A stretch of 64,000 nucleotides of DNA from an uncultured Marivita sp. (GCF_947488135.1 NZ_CANKYW010000002.1:558001-622000); one strand, 5' to 3'; numbered from the stretch's first letter, positions 25,774 to 34,031 are shown. The notes: generated by a model not told the origin, from the letters alone. Translations and numbers: made by a program.

Positions 25774-26727
25774 ATGATCACCTCACTGCCAGAACGACTG
25801 CCCGACACCGATGCGGGTCATGCCAGAGCGGCGGACATCCTGCGCGCGGGGGGTCTTGTCGCGTTTCCGACCGAAACGGTCTACGGGCTGGGCGGTGACG
25901 CCTGCGATGACAGGGCCGTCGCACGTATTTTCGAGGCCAAGGGACGCCCGAGCTTCAATCCGTTGATCGTGCATTTCGCGGATCTGGATACGGTCAAGTC
26001 GCACGTCCACTGGACGCCCGAGGCCGAATTGCTGGCGCAGACCTTCTGGCCGGGGCCGTTGACGCTGGTCCTCAGGAAACAGGCGGACAGCCTGATCTCG
26101 CCGTTGGTCTCGGCAGGGCTCGATACGATTGCGGTGCGCTTGCCAGCCCATCCCGCCGCCCGTGCCGTGTTGCGCGCTCTGGGTCGCGGTGTCGCCGCGC
26201 CGTCTGCCAACCGATCCGGGCAGATCAGCCCGACGCAGGCGGATCACGTGGTCAAAAGCCTTGGCGATCGCGTCGATGCCGTGCTCGACGGCGGGTCCTG
26301 CCCCGTGGGTGTCGAATCGACGATCGTCGGCCTTGTCGACAAGCCGGTTCTGCTCAGACCCGGCGGCATCACCGAAGAGTCGCTCGCACAAACCCTGGGG
26401 CGTCACCTTGCGGTGCGTCACAAGGCAGAGGCGATCTCGGCTTCTGGCCAATTGATGTCGCACTACGCGCCCGACGCGTTGGTCCGGCTGAACGCGACAG
26501 ACTGGGAACCCGGCGAAGCCCGCCTTGGGTTCGGGGATGTGGACTGCGACCTGAACCTGTCGGAGACCGAAGATTTGGTCGAGGCGGCAGCGCATCTTTT
26601 CGATTACCTGCACCGACTGGACGCGCAAGGGGCAAAGGTCATTGCCGTGTCCCCGATCCCGCACGAAGGGCTTGGCATCGCCATCAATGACCGACTCAGC
26701 CGCGCATCAGCGCCGCGCGAAGGTTAG
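25774..26727 (+). CDS. L-threonylcarbamoyladenylate synthase (Sua5 type)
   Basis: This enzyme makes threonylcarbamoyl-AMP from threonine, bicarbonate and ATP for t6A modification of tRNA at position 37. The YrdC domain (about 1-205) has the blocks LVAFPTETVYGLGGDA, KGRPSFNPLIVH, WPGPLTLVL and APSANRSGQISPT. The C-terminal extension (SGQLMSHYAP onward) is the Sua5 domain, absent from short TsaC. The length of 317 aa is typical of Sua5-type proteins. It is divergent from the acyl-CoA dehydrogenase and followed 6 bp later by the MFS gene. Confidence 0.95.
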   Translation: MITSLPERLPDTDAGHARAADILRAGGLVAFPTETVYGLGGDACDDRAVARIFEAKGRPSFNPLIVHFADLDTVKSHVHWTPEAELLAQTFWPGPLTLVLRKQADSLISPLVSAGLDTIAVRLPAHPAARAVLRALGRGVAAPSANRSGQISPTQADHVVKSLGDRVDAVLDGGSCPVGVESTIVGLVDKPVLLRPGGITEESLAQTLGRHLAVRHKAEAISASGQLMSHYAPDALVRLNATDWEPGEARLGFGDVDCDLNLSETEDLVEAAAHLFDYLHRLDAQGAKVIAVSPIPHEGLGIAINDRLSRASAPREG

Positions 26728-26733
26728 GCGTCG

Positions 26734-27921
26734 GTGACAGAACATAGAGACCAAAGCCGACCGCCGGTCGGTCTCATCGCGCTTTTGTCGGCGTGCAATT
26801 TTGTCATCGGCATGGGTGCCTTCGTCGTGATCGGCATGGTTCCCCTATTGGCCGAGGATCTCGCGATCAGCACTGCCGCGGCAGGTGGCGCGATGACCGC
26901 CTATGCGCTGGCCTATGCCGTCTTGTCTCCGCTTCTGGTGTCGCTCACCGGGCGGATCGGGCGGCGGCGTGTGATCGCGGCGGGCATGGGGCTGTTCGCG
27001 CTGGGCGCGGTTCTCTCCGCAATGGCTCCGAACGTGACTGTCCTCTACATCGCCCGCGCGCTGGCAGCGGCAGGGGCCGGTGTCGTGACGCCGGTTGGTG
27101 CGGCTGTGGTGGCGGCCTTGGCCCCGAGCAAATCTCAGGGCAAGGCGCTCGCGACGTTCTACTTCGGGCTGACACTGTCACAAGTCCTGGGCGTGCCCAT
27201 CGGCGGGTGGATCGCCTTTACCTTTGGCTGGCGCGCGGCGTTCTGGATCGTGGTGGTCCTTGCCGTGCTGTTCACGGTCCTGATCTGGGTGCGCGTCCCA
27301 GCCGGGTTGCGGTTCACGCCGGTGTCCCTCTCCGATCTGGGTCGTGCGCTCAGGGACGGGTTGGTGATGGTCGCGGTGCTTTTCACCGCGAGCTTTCTGG
27401 GTGCGATCTACGTGCTCTTCACCTATCTCGCGCCCCTGCTCGAGCAGACGATGGGCTACGGTCGGGACGGCATCACGCTTGTTCTTTTGCTCTTCGGTGC
27501 CGGGGCCGTGGCGGGCAATCTGATCGGTGGCGTGCTGACCGACCGGCTTGGGTCGGTCAAATCGCTCGTGCTGTTATGCCTCGGGCAAATCGTGTTGATG
27601 CCGATCTTCTCGGGGTTGCCCATCGGCGAGGGCATGCTTCTCGTGCTGGTTTTCGTCTGGTCCGCGTTCGGATGGTCCTTCGTGGCGCCGCAACAGGTGC
27701 GCCTGCTGCAACTGGCCCCCGATCTGGCCGGTGTCGTGCTCGCTCTGAACGCGGCCGCCATCTATGTCGGCACTGCCTCCGGGTCAGCGCTTGGAGGTAT
27801 GGTGCAGACGGTTGGCGACCTGACATGGCTTGGTGCCGCAGCGGGGATCACGGCTTTGGGCGCGTTGGGACATATCCTGTGGTCCCACCGCGCCGCCAAT
27901 CTTCGGGCCGCCGGGCTCTAG
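26734..27921 (+). CDS. MFS transporter
   Basis: A 395-aa major facilitator with about 12 hydrophobic segments and the conserved loop 2-3 motif region (LTGRIGRRRVIAAGMGLFA). Loop 8-9 shows the related LTDRLGSVKSLVLLCLG. It resembles the drug:proton antiporter-1 / sugar-efflux (AraJ, YdhP) group, but the substrate is unknown. It starts with GTG and follows the Sua5 gene by 6 bp, probably on the same transcript. Its TAG stop overlaps the TAG stop of the opposite-strand gene in a CTAG tetranucleotide. Confidence 0.9.
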   Translation: MTEHRDQSRPPVGLIALLSACNFVIGMGAFVVIGMVPLLAEDLAISTAAAGGAMTAYALAYAVLSPLLVSLTGRIGRRRVIAAGMGLFALGAVLSAMAPNVTVLYIARALAAAGAGVVTPVGAAVVAALAPSKSQGKALATFYFGLTLSQVLGVPIGGWIAFTFGWRAAFWIVVVLAVLFTVLIWVRVPAGLRFTPVSLSDLGRALRDGLVMVAVLFTASFLGAIYVLFTYLAPLLEQTMGYGRDGITLVLLLFGAGAVAGNLIGGVLTDRLGSVKSLVLLCLGQIVLMPIFSGLPIGEGMLLVLVFVWSAFGWSFVAPQQVRLLQLAPDLAGVVLALNAAAIYVGTASGSALGGMVQTVGDLTWLGAAAGITALGALGHILWSHRAANLRAAGL

Positions 27922-28886
27922 TCGAACTTCCAGAGCGCGGGAACAAAGCTGTAGGCCTCACCATCCCGCATGACATGGCCGACACCGGGGAAGGGGAAGT
28001 GATAGCCCAGAACCGCCATCCGGTCGGTTGCCGCCATATCCAGCAACCGCTTGCGGGTCGCGACGGTCTGGTCGCCATCCGAATCGAAGTTGTTGTACCA
28101 CTCGGGGTGGACGAAATTGGTGTAGGCGTGGCTCATGGAATCGCCCAAAGCGATCAATTGCTGACCGCCGCTTTCGACGATGACTGCCATATGCCCGGGG
28201 GTGTGGCCGGGGGTGTCGATCACCCGCACACCGGGAACCACTTCGAACCCGTCGGACATCAGCTCCCACTCGGCCCCATCCACGTTGATCGAGTTCTGCG
28301 CGCCCACGACGAATTGCTGCAAGTCGGCGGGAACCTGGGTCGCAAGACCGTCCTGCATCCAGTAATCGTGCTCAGCCTCGCCAAGATAGTAGGCGGCGCC
28401 GGGGATGATCGCTTCGTCGAAATCGTCGCGAATGCCCCAGATGTGATCCGGATGCGCATGGGTGATGACGACATGGGTGATGCTCGAAGCGTCGATGCCG
28501 GCCGCATCCATATTCGCCCAAAGTCGACCGGCGGTGTCCATGAACCGGTTGCCGGATCCGACATCGACAAGCACCGTATTGCCGCCAATCTCGACGATCA
28601 GGTGATTGGTGTGCGACGTGTTGGTTTCCGTCGACAGGTAATGCGCCGCGAGGAAGGCCTGCACCTCAGCGGGGTCCGCGTTGACGCCAAGCCCGTCGGT
28701 GGGAAGGCTCAGATAGCCGTCCGATACAATGGTGATCTTCGCGTCCCCCATCGTGAAGCGGAAATACCCCGGATTGCCGCCCTCCGGTCCGCCAAGTTCG
28801 GCAAGCGCCTGCGCGCCGGGCATGGCGAAAGCGGGCATGGCAGCGGCGGTTTTCAGAAAAGCGCGACGGGTCGGGCGCAAAAGCAT
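27918..28886 (-). CDS. Tat-exported MBL-fold metallo-hydrolase
   Basis: A 322-aa metallo-beta-lactamase-fold protein with a twin-arginine signal (RPTRRAFLKTAAAMPAFAMPG, RR at about residues 7-8). The metal-binding motif is ITHAHPDHIWGI; further ligands are likely in DTPGHTPGHMAV and ALGDSMSHAY. It belongs with periplasmic lactonase/arylsulfatase-type MBL enzymes whose substrates are mostly unknown. ATG 28886 is preceded by GGGAGGAG at proper spacing; an upstream in-frame ATG (28928) lacks this and breaks the signal peptide. Divergent from the TRAP binding-protein gene, separated by 269 bp. Confidence 0.9.
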   Translation of the reverse strand: MLLRPTRRAFLKTAAAMPAFAMPGAQALAELGGPEGGNPGYFRFTMGDAKITIVSDGYLSLPTDGLGVNADPAEVQAFLAAHYLSTETNTSHTNHLIVEIGGNTVLVDVGSGNRFMDTAGRLWANMDAAGIDASSITHVVITHAHPDHIWGIRDDFDEAIIPGAAYYLGEAEHDYWMQDGLATQVPADLQQFVVGAQNSINVDGAEWELMSDGFEVVPGVRVIDTPGHTPGHMAVIVESGGQQLIALGDSMSHAYTNFVHPEWYNNFDSDGDQTVATRKRLLDMAATDRMAVLGYHFPFPGVGHVMRDGEAYSFVPALWKFD

Positions 28887-28971
28887 GGTGTCTCCTCCCA
28901 GAGATAAATTCAAATTCGTGAATAACATTTTTGTGCGGTTCGCTGCAATTCGGAATATTCAGTGTAGGGCT

Positions 28972-28998
28972 GGGGGAACCGCTGCGCGCAATTCCCCC
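28972..28998. repeat. Inverted repeat in the MBL / TRAP divergent region
   Basis: GGGGGAA (28972-28978) and TTCCCCC (28992-28998) form a 7-bp inverted repeat with a 13-nt loop, about 87 bp upstream of the Tat metallo-hydrolase. It could be a regulator site. The rest of the gap 28887-29155 shows no gene; a weak -35-like TTGCAA lies at 29069. Confidence 0.35.
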
Positions 28999-29155
28999 GG
29001 TCTCCGAATTTTCCGAATGGTCGCAATGCCTTGTACCGAAGTGACTGTGCTGCGAAATTGCGAGTGATTTGCAACTGTCGCGCCGTAGGCATAGATGTAG
29101 CGCACGCTGCACCGCAGCAGCGTTAACTCCAGCTTCAAAAAGGAGCCGCGGATCC

Positions 29156-30205
29156 ATGAGTTTCTTCAAGACTGCCGCACTCACCGCCATGCTTGGTCTC
29201 ACCGCAACAACAGGGATCGCACAGGAAGTGACCCTCCGCTTCCAGCATTTCGTGTCGCCCAACTCCGCGAATCCGAAATATTTTCTCGACCCTTGGGTTG
29301 AAAAGGTCGAAGCCGAATCGAACGGCCGGATCAAGATCGAGATTTACCCGTTCATGCAACTCGGCGGCAAAGCACCCGCGCAATATGACTTGATCCGCGA
29401 CGGGGTCATCGACGGCGGTTGGGTCATTCCCGGCTACACGCCAGGCCGCTTCCCCGAGGCCGAGGCGTTGGAACTGCCCTTCATGGTCGGCAAAAGCGCT
29501 GAAGAAGCCTCGCGCGCGGCGTGGACCTTTACGCAGCAGCACCTGATGGACGATTTCGCCGACGTGCACCTGATCGCCGCGCACATGCATGGACCGGGGC
29601 TGGTTCACAAGATCGGACCCGCCATCGAGACGGTCGAGGATTTCGCCGGTCTCAAACTGCGCGGCCCCTCGCGCCCGGCCACCTTGTTGCTCGACAAGCT
29701 GGGCGCGGAACCCATCGGCCTTCCGGTCCCGCAATTCCCCGAGGCGCTGTCCAAAGGCGTGGTCGATGGCGGCGTCATCACATGGGAAATGTCGCCCTCG
29801 CTCAAGCTCGATGAATTGACCGACAGCCATACCGACGTGGCGGGCGACAAGTCGCTCTACAACCTCTATTTCATCTGGGCGATGAACAAGGACAGTTACG
29901 ACGCCTTGCCCGATGATCTGAAAGCGGTGATCGACGCCAATTCCGGGCCGGAAACCTCGGCCATGGCAGGCCGCGCTCATGACACCGGAGATCGCGATGG
30001 ACGCGCGGTGATGGAAGAGGCCGGAAACGAGATCGCCACATTGAGCGAAGCAGAGACAGCACGGATCGTCGCGCTGGGCGACGAGGTCACGCAGGAGTGG
30101 ATCGCCGAGATGACTGCGCGCGGTCTGAACGCCGCGCAACTGGTCGAAGACGCGCGCTCTGCCATGGAAGCCGCGCAAGGCACGGCATCCGCGACAGACG
30201 GATAA
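29156..30205 (+). CDS. TRAP transporter substrate-binding protein (DctP family)
   Basis: A periplasmic solute receptor of the TRAP family, 349 aa, with a Sec signal peptide (MSFFKTAALTAMLGLTATTGIAQE). Conserved DctP features include IKIEIYPFMQLGGKAPAQYD, the arginine-containing segment GLKLRGPSRPATLLLDKLGA, and LYNLYFIWAMNKDSYDALPDD. DctP proteins usually bind organic acids. No DctQ or DctM membrane genes are adjacent on either side, so this receptor is an orphan here. The start is supported by AGGAG about 10 nt upstream. A strong terminator follows. Confidence 0.92.
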   Translation: MSFFKTAALTAMLGLTATTGIAQEVTLRFQHFVSPNSANPKYFLDPWVEKVEAESNGRIKIEIYPFMQLGGKAPAQYDLIRDGVIDGGWVIPGYTPGRFPEAEALELPFMVGKSAEEASRAAWTFTQQHLMDDFADVHLIAAHMHGPGLVHKIGPAIETVEDFAGLKLRGPSRPATLLLDKLGAEPIGLPVPQFPEALSKGVVDGGVITWEMSPSLKLDELTDSHTDVAGDKSLYNLYFIWAMNKDSYDALPDDLKAVIDANSGPETSAMAGRAHDTGDRDGRAVMEEAGNEIATLSEAETARIVALGDEVTQEWIAEMTARGLNAAQLVEDARSAMEAAQGTASATDG

Positions 30206-30217
30206 AGCGGAACGGAT

Positions 30218-30245
30218 GACGCGGCCTCGAGGCCGCGTCGTTTTT
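30218..30245 (+). terminator. Rho-independent terminator of the TRAP binding protein
   Basis: A perfect 22-nt palindrome (30218-30239, arms GACGCGGCCTC / GAGGCCGCGTC) is followed by G and five T residues. It sits 12 bp after the stop codon. Confidence 0.9.
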
Positions 30246-30274
30246 GCGTCGCCGCAAAAACGCCCGTGGGTGGG

Positions 30275-30448
30275 TCAGCTCTCCTTGTCCCAGCGCTTCC
30301 AAAGAAGGGACAGCAGGGTTTCCCCGGCCAGTGGCGTCGTGCAATCGGCCATCAGAACGGGACCGTCTTTCCTAGGCGTGCCCGTGTCTGCCCCGGGGGC
30401 ATCCTGCACTGCGAGAAGGTCGCGAACGGTCGGTGTAAAACTCGTCAT
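30275..30448 (-). CDS. Small hypothetical protein downstream of rsmD
   Basis: A 57-codon frame that begins 13 bp after the rsmD stop on the same strand. The product (MTSFTPTVRDLLAVQDAPGA ... LAGETLLSLLWKRWDKES) has no motif I recognise. Its amino-acid composition and tight spacing suggest a real small gene at the end of the ferredoxin-reductase-like/rsmD operon. The ribosome-binding site is weak, so this is tentative. Confidence 0.42.
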   Translation of the reverse strand: MTSFTPTVRDLLAVQDAPGADTGTPRKDGPVLMADCTTPLAGETLLSLLWKRWDKES

Positions 30449-30461
30449 GGGCCAAAGCCTA

Positions 30462-31034
30462 TCACGCCTCTGGCGCATCCCCAAATCGCAACACCGTCAC
30501 ATGGGTGTCGCCATACTTGCGCGTGTCCAGCCGGGTGAAGCCGTCGGGTGCCACCTGCGGCGTGTTCTCTTCCCAGACGATCAGCGCACCATCGGCGACC
30601 CAGCCCCCCGCTACCGCAGAGGCCAGCGCCTTCTGTCCCAGACCCTTGCCATAAGGCGGGTCGAGAAACACGAGCGTGGCAGGGTCCCCTTCATTGGGTG
30701 GCAACCGCGCTGCATCCCGCGCGATCACGCGGCCCGTTTCGCAGCGCAACAGCTTGAGGTTCTCCTTGATCAGCGAAACCGCCTTGCGCCCGTCATCCAC
30801 GAACACCGCCGACGCAGCACCACGCGACAGCGCCTCGAGCCCCAGCGCGCCCGTCCCTGCAAACAGGTCCAGCACATGCGCGCCCTCGAACGGGTCGCCA
30901 AAGCGCCCGCCCGCCAGCATGTTGAACAGGCTTTCGCGCACACGGTCCGTTGTTGGGCGCAGATGCGCACCGGGATCGCCCTTGCCGATATTGGCAAGCG
31001 GTCGGCCGCGATAGAGACCGGCGATGATCCTCAC
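30462..31034 (-). CDS. rsmD: 16S rRNA (guanine(966)-N(2))-methyltransferase
   Basis: RsmD methylates G966 of 16S rRNA using S-adenosylmethionine. The N-terminus MRIIAGLYRGRPL, the RPTTDRVRESLFNML block, the SAM-binding motif VLDLFAGTGALGLEALSRGA and the catalytic FLDPPYGKGLG (DPPY) are all present. The length of 190 aa is normal. The start codon overlaps the stop of the upstream flavoprotein gene (31031-31034), indicating translational coupling. Confidence 0.95.
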   Translation of the reverse strand: MRIIAGLYRGRPLANIGKGDPGAHLRPTTDRVRESLFNMLAGGRFGDPFEGAHVLDLFAGTGALGLEALSRGAASAVFVDDGRKAVSLIKENLKLLRCETGRVIARDAARLPPNEGDPATLVFLDPPYGKGLGQKALASAVAGGWVADGALIVWEENTPQVAPDGFTRLDTRKYGDTHVTVLRFGDAPEA

Positions 31035-32242
31035 GCCTTCAGCAACGCCTTGAGGTTCGTATCGGGGTCACGGATCGTCTTGGGATCGGGTGACTTGCCC
31101 ATCTCGATCAATCGTTTGCCCACCATGTAGGCGCGCGGATCGTTCATCGCGTCGATGGCCAGAAGCCGGTCGCCCGCATAATACCAATGCGACAGCGCAT
31201 CGTCATCTCCGCTGCGCGTGACGATACGGTCATACCCGGTGTTCAGCCCGGCGATCTGCAACTTCACATCGTACTGGTCCGACCAGAACCACGGCTTGGC
31301 CTCGTAAGCGCGGCCCTCCCCAAGAATATTGTCCGCCACGCATTCCGCCTGATCAATCGCATTGCCCACGCTTTCCAGGCGAAGTTGTTGACCTTGCCAA
31401 GGGGAGGACGCGCAATCGCCCGCCGCCCAGATATGCGGATCGGACGTGCGCCCCTGCGCATCGGTCGCGATCCCGTTGTCGATCCGCAGGCCAGCGGCCT
31501 CGGCCAGCGCGGTGTTCGGCGTGATGCCGACACCGACCAGCACGAAGTCCACATCGAGCGTACTGCCATCGCCCAGAACCGCCCCGGTCACGCGACCCGC
31601 TTCGCCGGTCAGATGATCCAACCCGACCCCTTCGCGCAGGTCGACGCCGTGATCGCGGTGCAGCCTGCGGAAAAAGTCAGAGGTTTCCGGTGCCGCGACC
31701 CGTTGCAGGATACGATCTGCCATTTCAACCAATGTCACCCGTAGCCCCAGCTTGGCCGCCACCGCTGCCGCCTCAAGCCCGATATAGCCGCCTCCGACGA
31801 TCAGCACGCGCGTCCCATGGGTAAAGCGCGGCGACATTGCATCGACATCGCGCAACCCACGCACCACCATCACGCCGTCGAGGTCTCCTCCGATGGATGC
31901 GGGTAGACGGCGCGGGGTGGATCCGGTGGTCAGCACCAGATCGTCGTAATGCAACACGTCGCCCCCGACGGTCAGCGTCTGCGCCGCAGGGTCAATGGCC
32001 GTTACGGGTGCACCCAGTCGCAGGGTGATGTCCTGTTCCGCATAGAAACTCTCGGGCCGCAGGTAGAGCCTTTCGCGCTCCATCTCTCCCAACAGATAGG
32101 CTTTGGACAGCGGCGGGCGTTGGTAAGGCGGAAACGGCTCTTCGCCGATCAGAGTGATCGCCCCGTCGAACTCCTTGGACCGTAGGCGCGCCACGCAAGA
32201 GGCGCCTGCCTGACCGGCACCGACAACAATCACATGTTTCAT
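31031..32242 (-). CDS. FAD-dependent NAD(P)H-ferredoxin/rubredoxin reductase-like protein
   Basis: A 403-aa pyridine-nucleotide-disulfide-type flavoprotein. The N-terminal FAD motif is VIVVGAGQAGASCVARLRS, the NADH-binding motif is RVLIVGGGYIGLEAAAVAAKLG, and a second FAD contact is DPHIWAAGDCAS. The C-terminal domain fits the ferredoxin reductase group (CamA, ThcD, AlkT). It could reduce a ferredoxin or rubredoxin; alkB lies about 0.65 kb away, but no rubredoxin or ferredoxin gene is in the window. I chose ATG 32242, where the Rossmann motif starts. It is the first gene of an operon with rsmD and is divergent from the peroxiredoxin. Confidence 0.85.
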   Translation of the reverse strand: MKHVIVVGAGQAGASCVARLRSKEFDGAITLIGEEPFPPYQRPPLSKAYLLGEMERERLYLRPESFYAEQDITLRLGAPVTAIDPAAQTLTVGGDVLHYDDLVLTTGSTPRRLPASIGGDLDGVMVVRGLRDVDAMSPRFTHGTRVLIVGGGYIGLEAAAVAAKLGLRVTLVEMADRILQRVAAPETSDFFRRLHRDHGVDLREGVGLDHLTGEAGRVTGAVLGDGSTLDVDFVLVGVGITPNTALAEAAGLRIDNGIATDAQGRTSDPHIWAAGDCASSPWQGQQLRLESVGNAIDQAECVADNILGEGRAYEAKPWFWSDQYDVKLQIAGLNTGYDRIVTRSGDDDALSHWYYAGDRLLAIDAMNDPRAYMVGKRLIEMGKSPDPKTIRDPDTNLKALLKA

Positions 32243-32267
32243 CCGGGAACCTTTTTGCACATGGCCA

Positions 32268-32295
32268 TTGGTCTCTTTGCGCCGGACCCTATATG
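32268..32295 (+). promoter_or_regulatory. Putative promoter of the peroxiredoxin gene
   Basis: -35 TTGGTC (32268-32273), a 16-bp spacer and -10 TATATG (32290-32295), placed about 40 bp before the start codon in the 94-bp divergent gap. Confidence 0.45.
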
Positions 32296-32336
32296 CGTGA
32301 GCAACGTAAATGCAATTCATCAACGAGGGACCGACC

Positions 32337-32825
32337 ATGACAATTGCACCCGGCGATACGCTGCCAGAGGCCACACTTGTGAAAATGGGGGCAGACGGGC
32401 CCGAACCGGTGTCCCTGGCGGATCACGCCAAGGGCAAGAAGGTCGTCGTCTTCGCCGTTCCGGGCGCGTTCACGCCGACCTGCCACGCAGCGCATGTGCC
32501 CAGCTTTATCCGCACCAAGGATCAGTTCGCCGAAAAAGGCGTGGACGAGATCATCTGCGTTTCGGTCAACGATCCCTTCGTCATGAAAGCCTGGGGCGAG
32601 GCCACCGGCGCGACCGAGGCCGGGATCACCATGCTGGGCGACGCCGAAAGTGCGTTCACCAAAGCCATCGGGATGGAGTTCGACGCGCCGCCCGCGGGTC
32701 TGATCGCGCGGTCCAAGCGTTATGCGATGATCGTGGATGACGGCACCGTCACGACCCTGCATGTCGAGGAAAGCCCGGGCGTCTGCGAGGTGTCCGGCGG
32801 CGAGGCGCTGCTCAAGGAGCTTTGA
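32337..32825 (+). CDS. Peroxiredoxin (Prx5 type)
   Basis: A 162-aa thiol peroxidase. The active-site block is PGAFTPTCHAAHVPSF with the peroxidatic cysteine, and Arg is provided in the C-terminal part, as in the Prx5/PrxII group that uses glutathione or glutaredoxin. A second cysteine near the end (GVCEVSGGEALLKEL) could resolve the disulfide. ATG 32337 has GAGGGA upstream and matches the family N-terminus; an earlier ATG at 32310 is less likely. Divergent from the flavoprotein gene. Confidence 0.93.
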   Translation: MTIAPGDTLPEATLVKMGADGPEPVSLADHAKGKKVVVFAVPGAFTPTCHAAHVPSFIRTKDQFAEKGVDEIICVSVNDPFVMKAWGEATGATEAGITMLGDAESAFTKAIGMEFDAPPAGLIARSKRYAMIVDDGTVTTLHVEESPGVCEVSGGEALLKEL

Positions 32826-32830
32826 GCGCG

Positions 32831-32876
32831 GGGCAATCCTTCGAAGGATTGCCCTGAACTCTTCGAAGAGTTCAGG
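32831..32876. repeat. Two overlapping 24-bp perfect palindromes
   Basis: 32831-32854 (arms GGGCAATCCTTC / GAAGGATTGCCC) and 32853-32876 (arms CCTGAACTCTTC / GAAGAGTTCAGG) are each perfect 24-bp palindromes. They share two bases and have the same TTCGAA centre. They lie between the convergent peroxiredoxin and alkB genes and have no T-tract. In RNA they would form two stable adjacent hairpins, suggesting a repeat element or bidirectional transcription barrier. Confidence 0.75.
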
Positions 32877-32888
32877 CCCGGTGCCGGA

Positions 32889-34031
32889 TCACATTCCTTG
32901 CCGGGCCTTGTTGTACGCGGACCAATCGGTGATCTCGGGATAATACCGCTCGCGCCAGGCCTTCACGCGGGGGTTCATCATGGCGCGCCACTTGCGGGGA
33001 AACAGTGCGAAAAAGGTCATCACCGGATAGCCATACGGCAATTGCGGCGCCTCGGTCTCGTCATGGGTTTGCAGCAATGGGAACCTTCGGTCGGGCTTGT
33101 AATGGTGATCGGAGTGGCGTTGCAGGTTGATCAGAAACCAGTTCGACGCCTTGTGCGACGCGTTCCAGCTGTGACGCGGCTTGACGTGTTCGTACTTGCC
33201 GTCACCCAGATATTTGCGCGTCAGCCCGTAATGCTCGACATAGTTCACCAGTTCGAGCTGAAAGATCGCGGCCAGCGCCTGTAGCACGAAGATCAGAACC
33301 CCGAGCCATCCGCTGATCAGGAAAGCGAGCAGCAGGAAAGCAGTTTGCAGGCCCCAATAGCGCCAGAACGGGTTGCTCTGGTGCCACCACGGCAACCCTT
33401 TGCGCGCAAGCATGTCGCGTTCGGCGCGAAACGACGATCTCAGGCAGCCCTTGAGAACGCGCGGATAGAACCGCCAAAAGCTTTCATTGTAGCGTGCGGT
33501 CACCGGATCGCGCGGCGTGCCGACATAACGGTGATGCACCAGCAGGTGCTCCGAGCGGAAGTGCCCGTAAAGCGCCATTGTCATGAGCAGATCACCCAGC
33601 CAGCGTTCCAGCTTGTTGCGCTGGTGCATGAGTTCATGCGCGTAGACGATGCCGACACTGCCCGACAGAACACCCATGCCGATGGTCACGAAATAGATCT
33701 CGAGAGGGCCAAGGTGATCGGCGCGGGGCACGTACCAGATCAGGCCGAAGATCATCGCGAATTGCAGCGGCGCCCAGATCAGCGTGATCATCCGATGCCA
33801 GTAAAGCGCGCTTTCCTTGGTCTGCGGATCGAGGTTGTCGGTGTCCAGCCCGAGGGCGGCGTCCAGCGTCGCGAAGACGCCCCAGGTGGCGAGGATCGGC
33901 ACGACGACCCAGACGCCTCCGATCACCGCGGCGGACAGAACCAGCGGGATCATGAACAGTGACAGCCAAAAGGGCAGGGCGGCCCGGAACGGCAGCCGAT
34001 TGGACGAGGTGTGTAATGTGCTGTCAGACAT
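32889..34031 (-). CDS. alkB: Alkane 1-monooxygenase
   Basis: An integral-membrane non-heme diiron hydroxylase that inserts oxygen at the terminal carbon of medium-chain alkanes, using electrons from rubredoxin. All four histidine motifs are intact: HELMH (132-136), EHLLVHH (161-167), NYVEHYG (263-269) and LQRHSDHH (303-310). There are about six hydrophobic segments, with the histidines on the cytoplasmic side. At 380 aa it is a normal bacterial AlkB without a fused rubredoxin. The rubredoxin is not in the window. No regulator (AlkS, LuxR or AraC type) is adjacent. Confidence 0.94.
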   Translation of the reverse strand: MSDSTLHTSSNRLPFRAALPFWLSLFMIPLVLSAAVIGGVWVVVPILATWGVFATLDAALGLDTDNLDPQTKESALYWHRMITLIWAPLQFAMIFGLIWYVPRADHLGPLEIYFVTIGMGVLSGSVGIVYAHELMHQRNKLERWLGDLLMTMALYGHFRSEHLLVHHRYVGTPRDPVTARYNESFWRFYPRVLKGCLRSSFRAERDMLARKGLPWWHQSNPFWRYWGLQTAFLLLAFLISGWLGVLIFVLQALAAIFQLELVNYVEHYGLTRKYLGDGKYEHVKPRHSWNASHKASNWFLINLQRHSDHHYKPDRRFPLLQTHDETEAPQLPYGYPVMTFFALFPRKWRAMMNPRVKAWRERYYPEITDWSAYNKARQGM

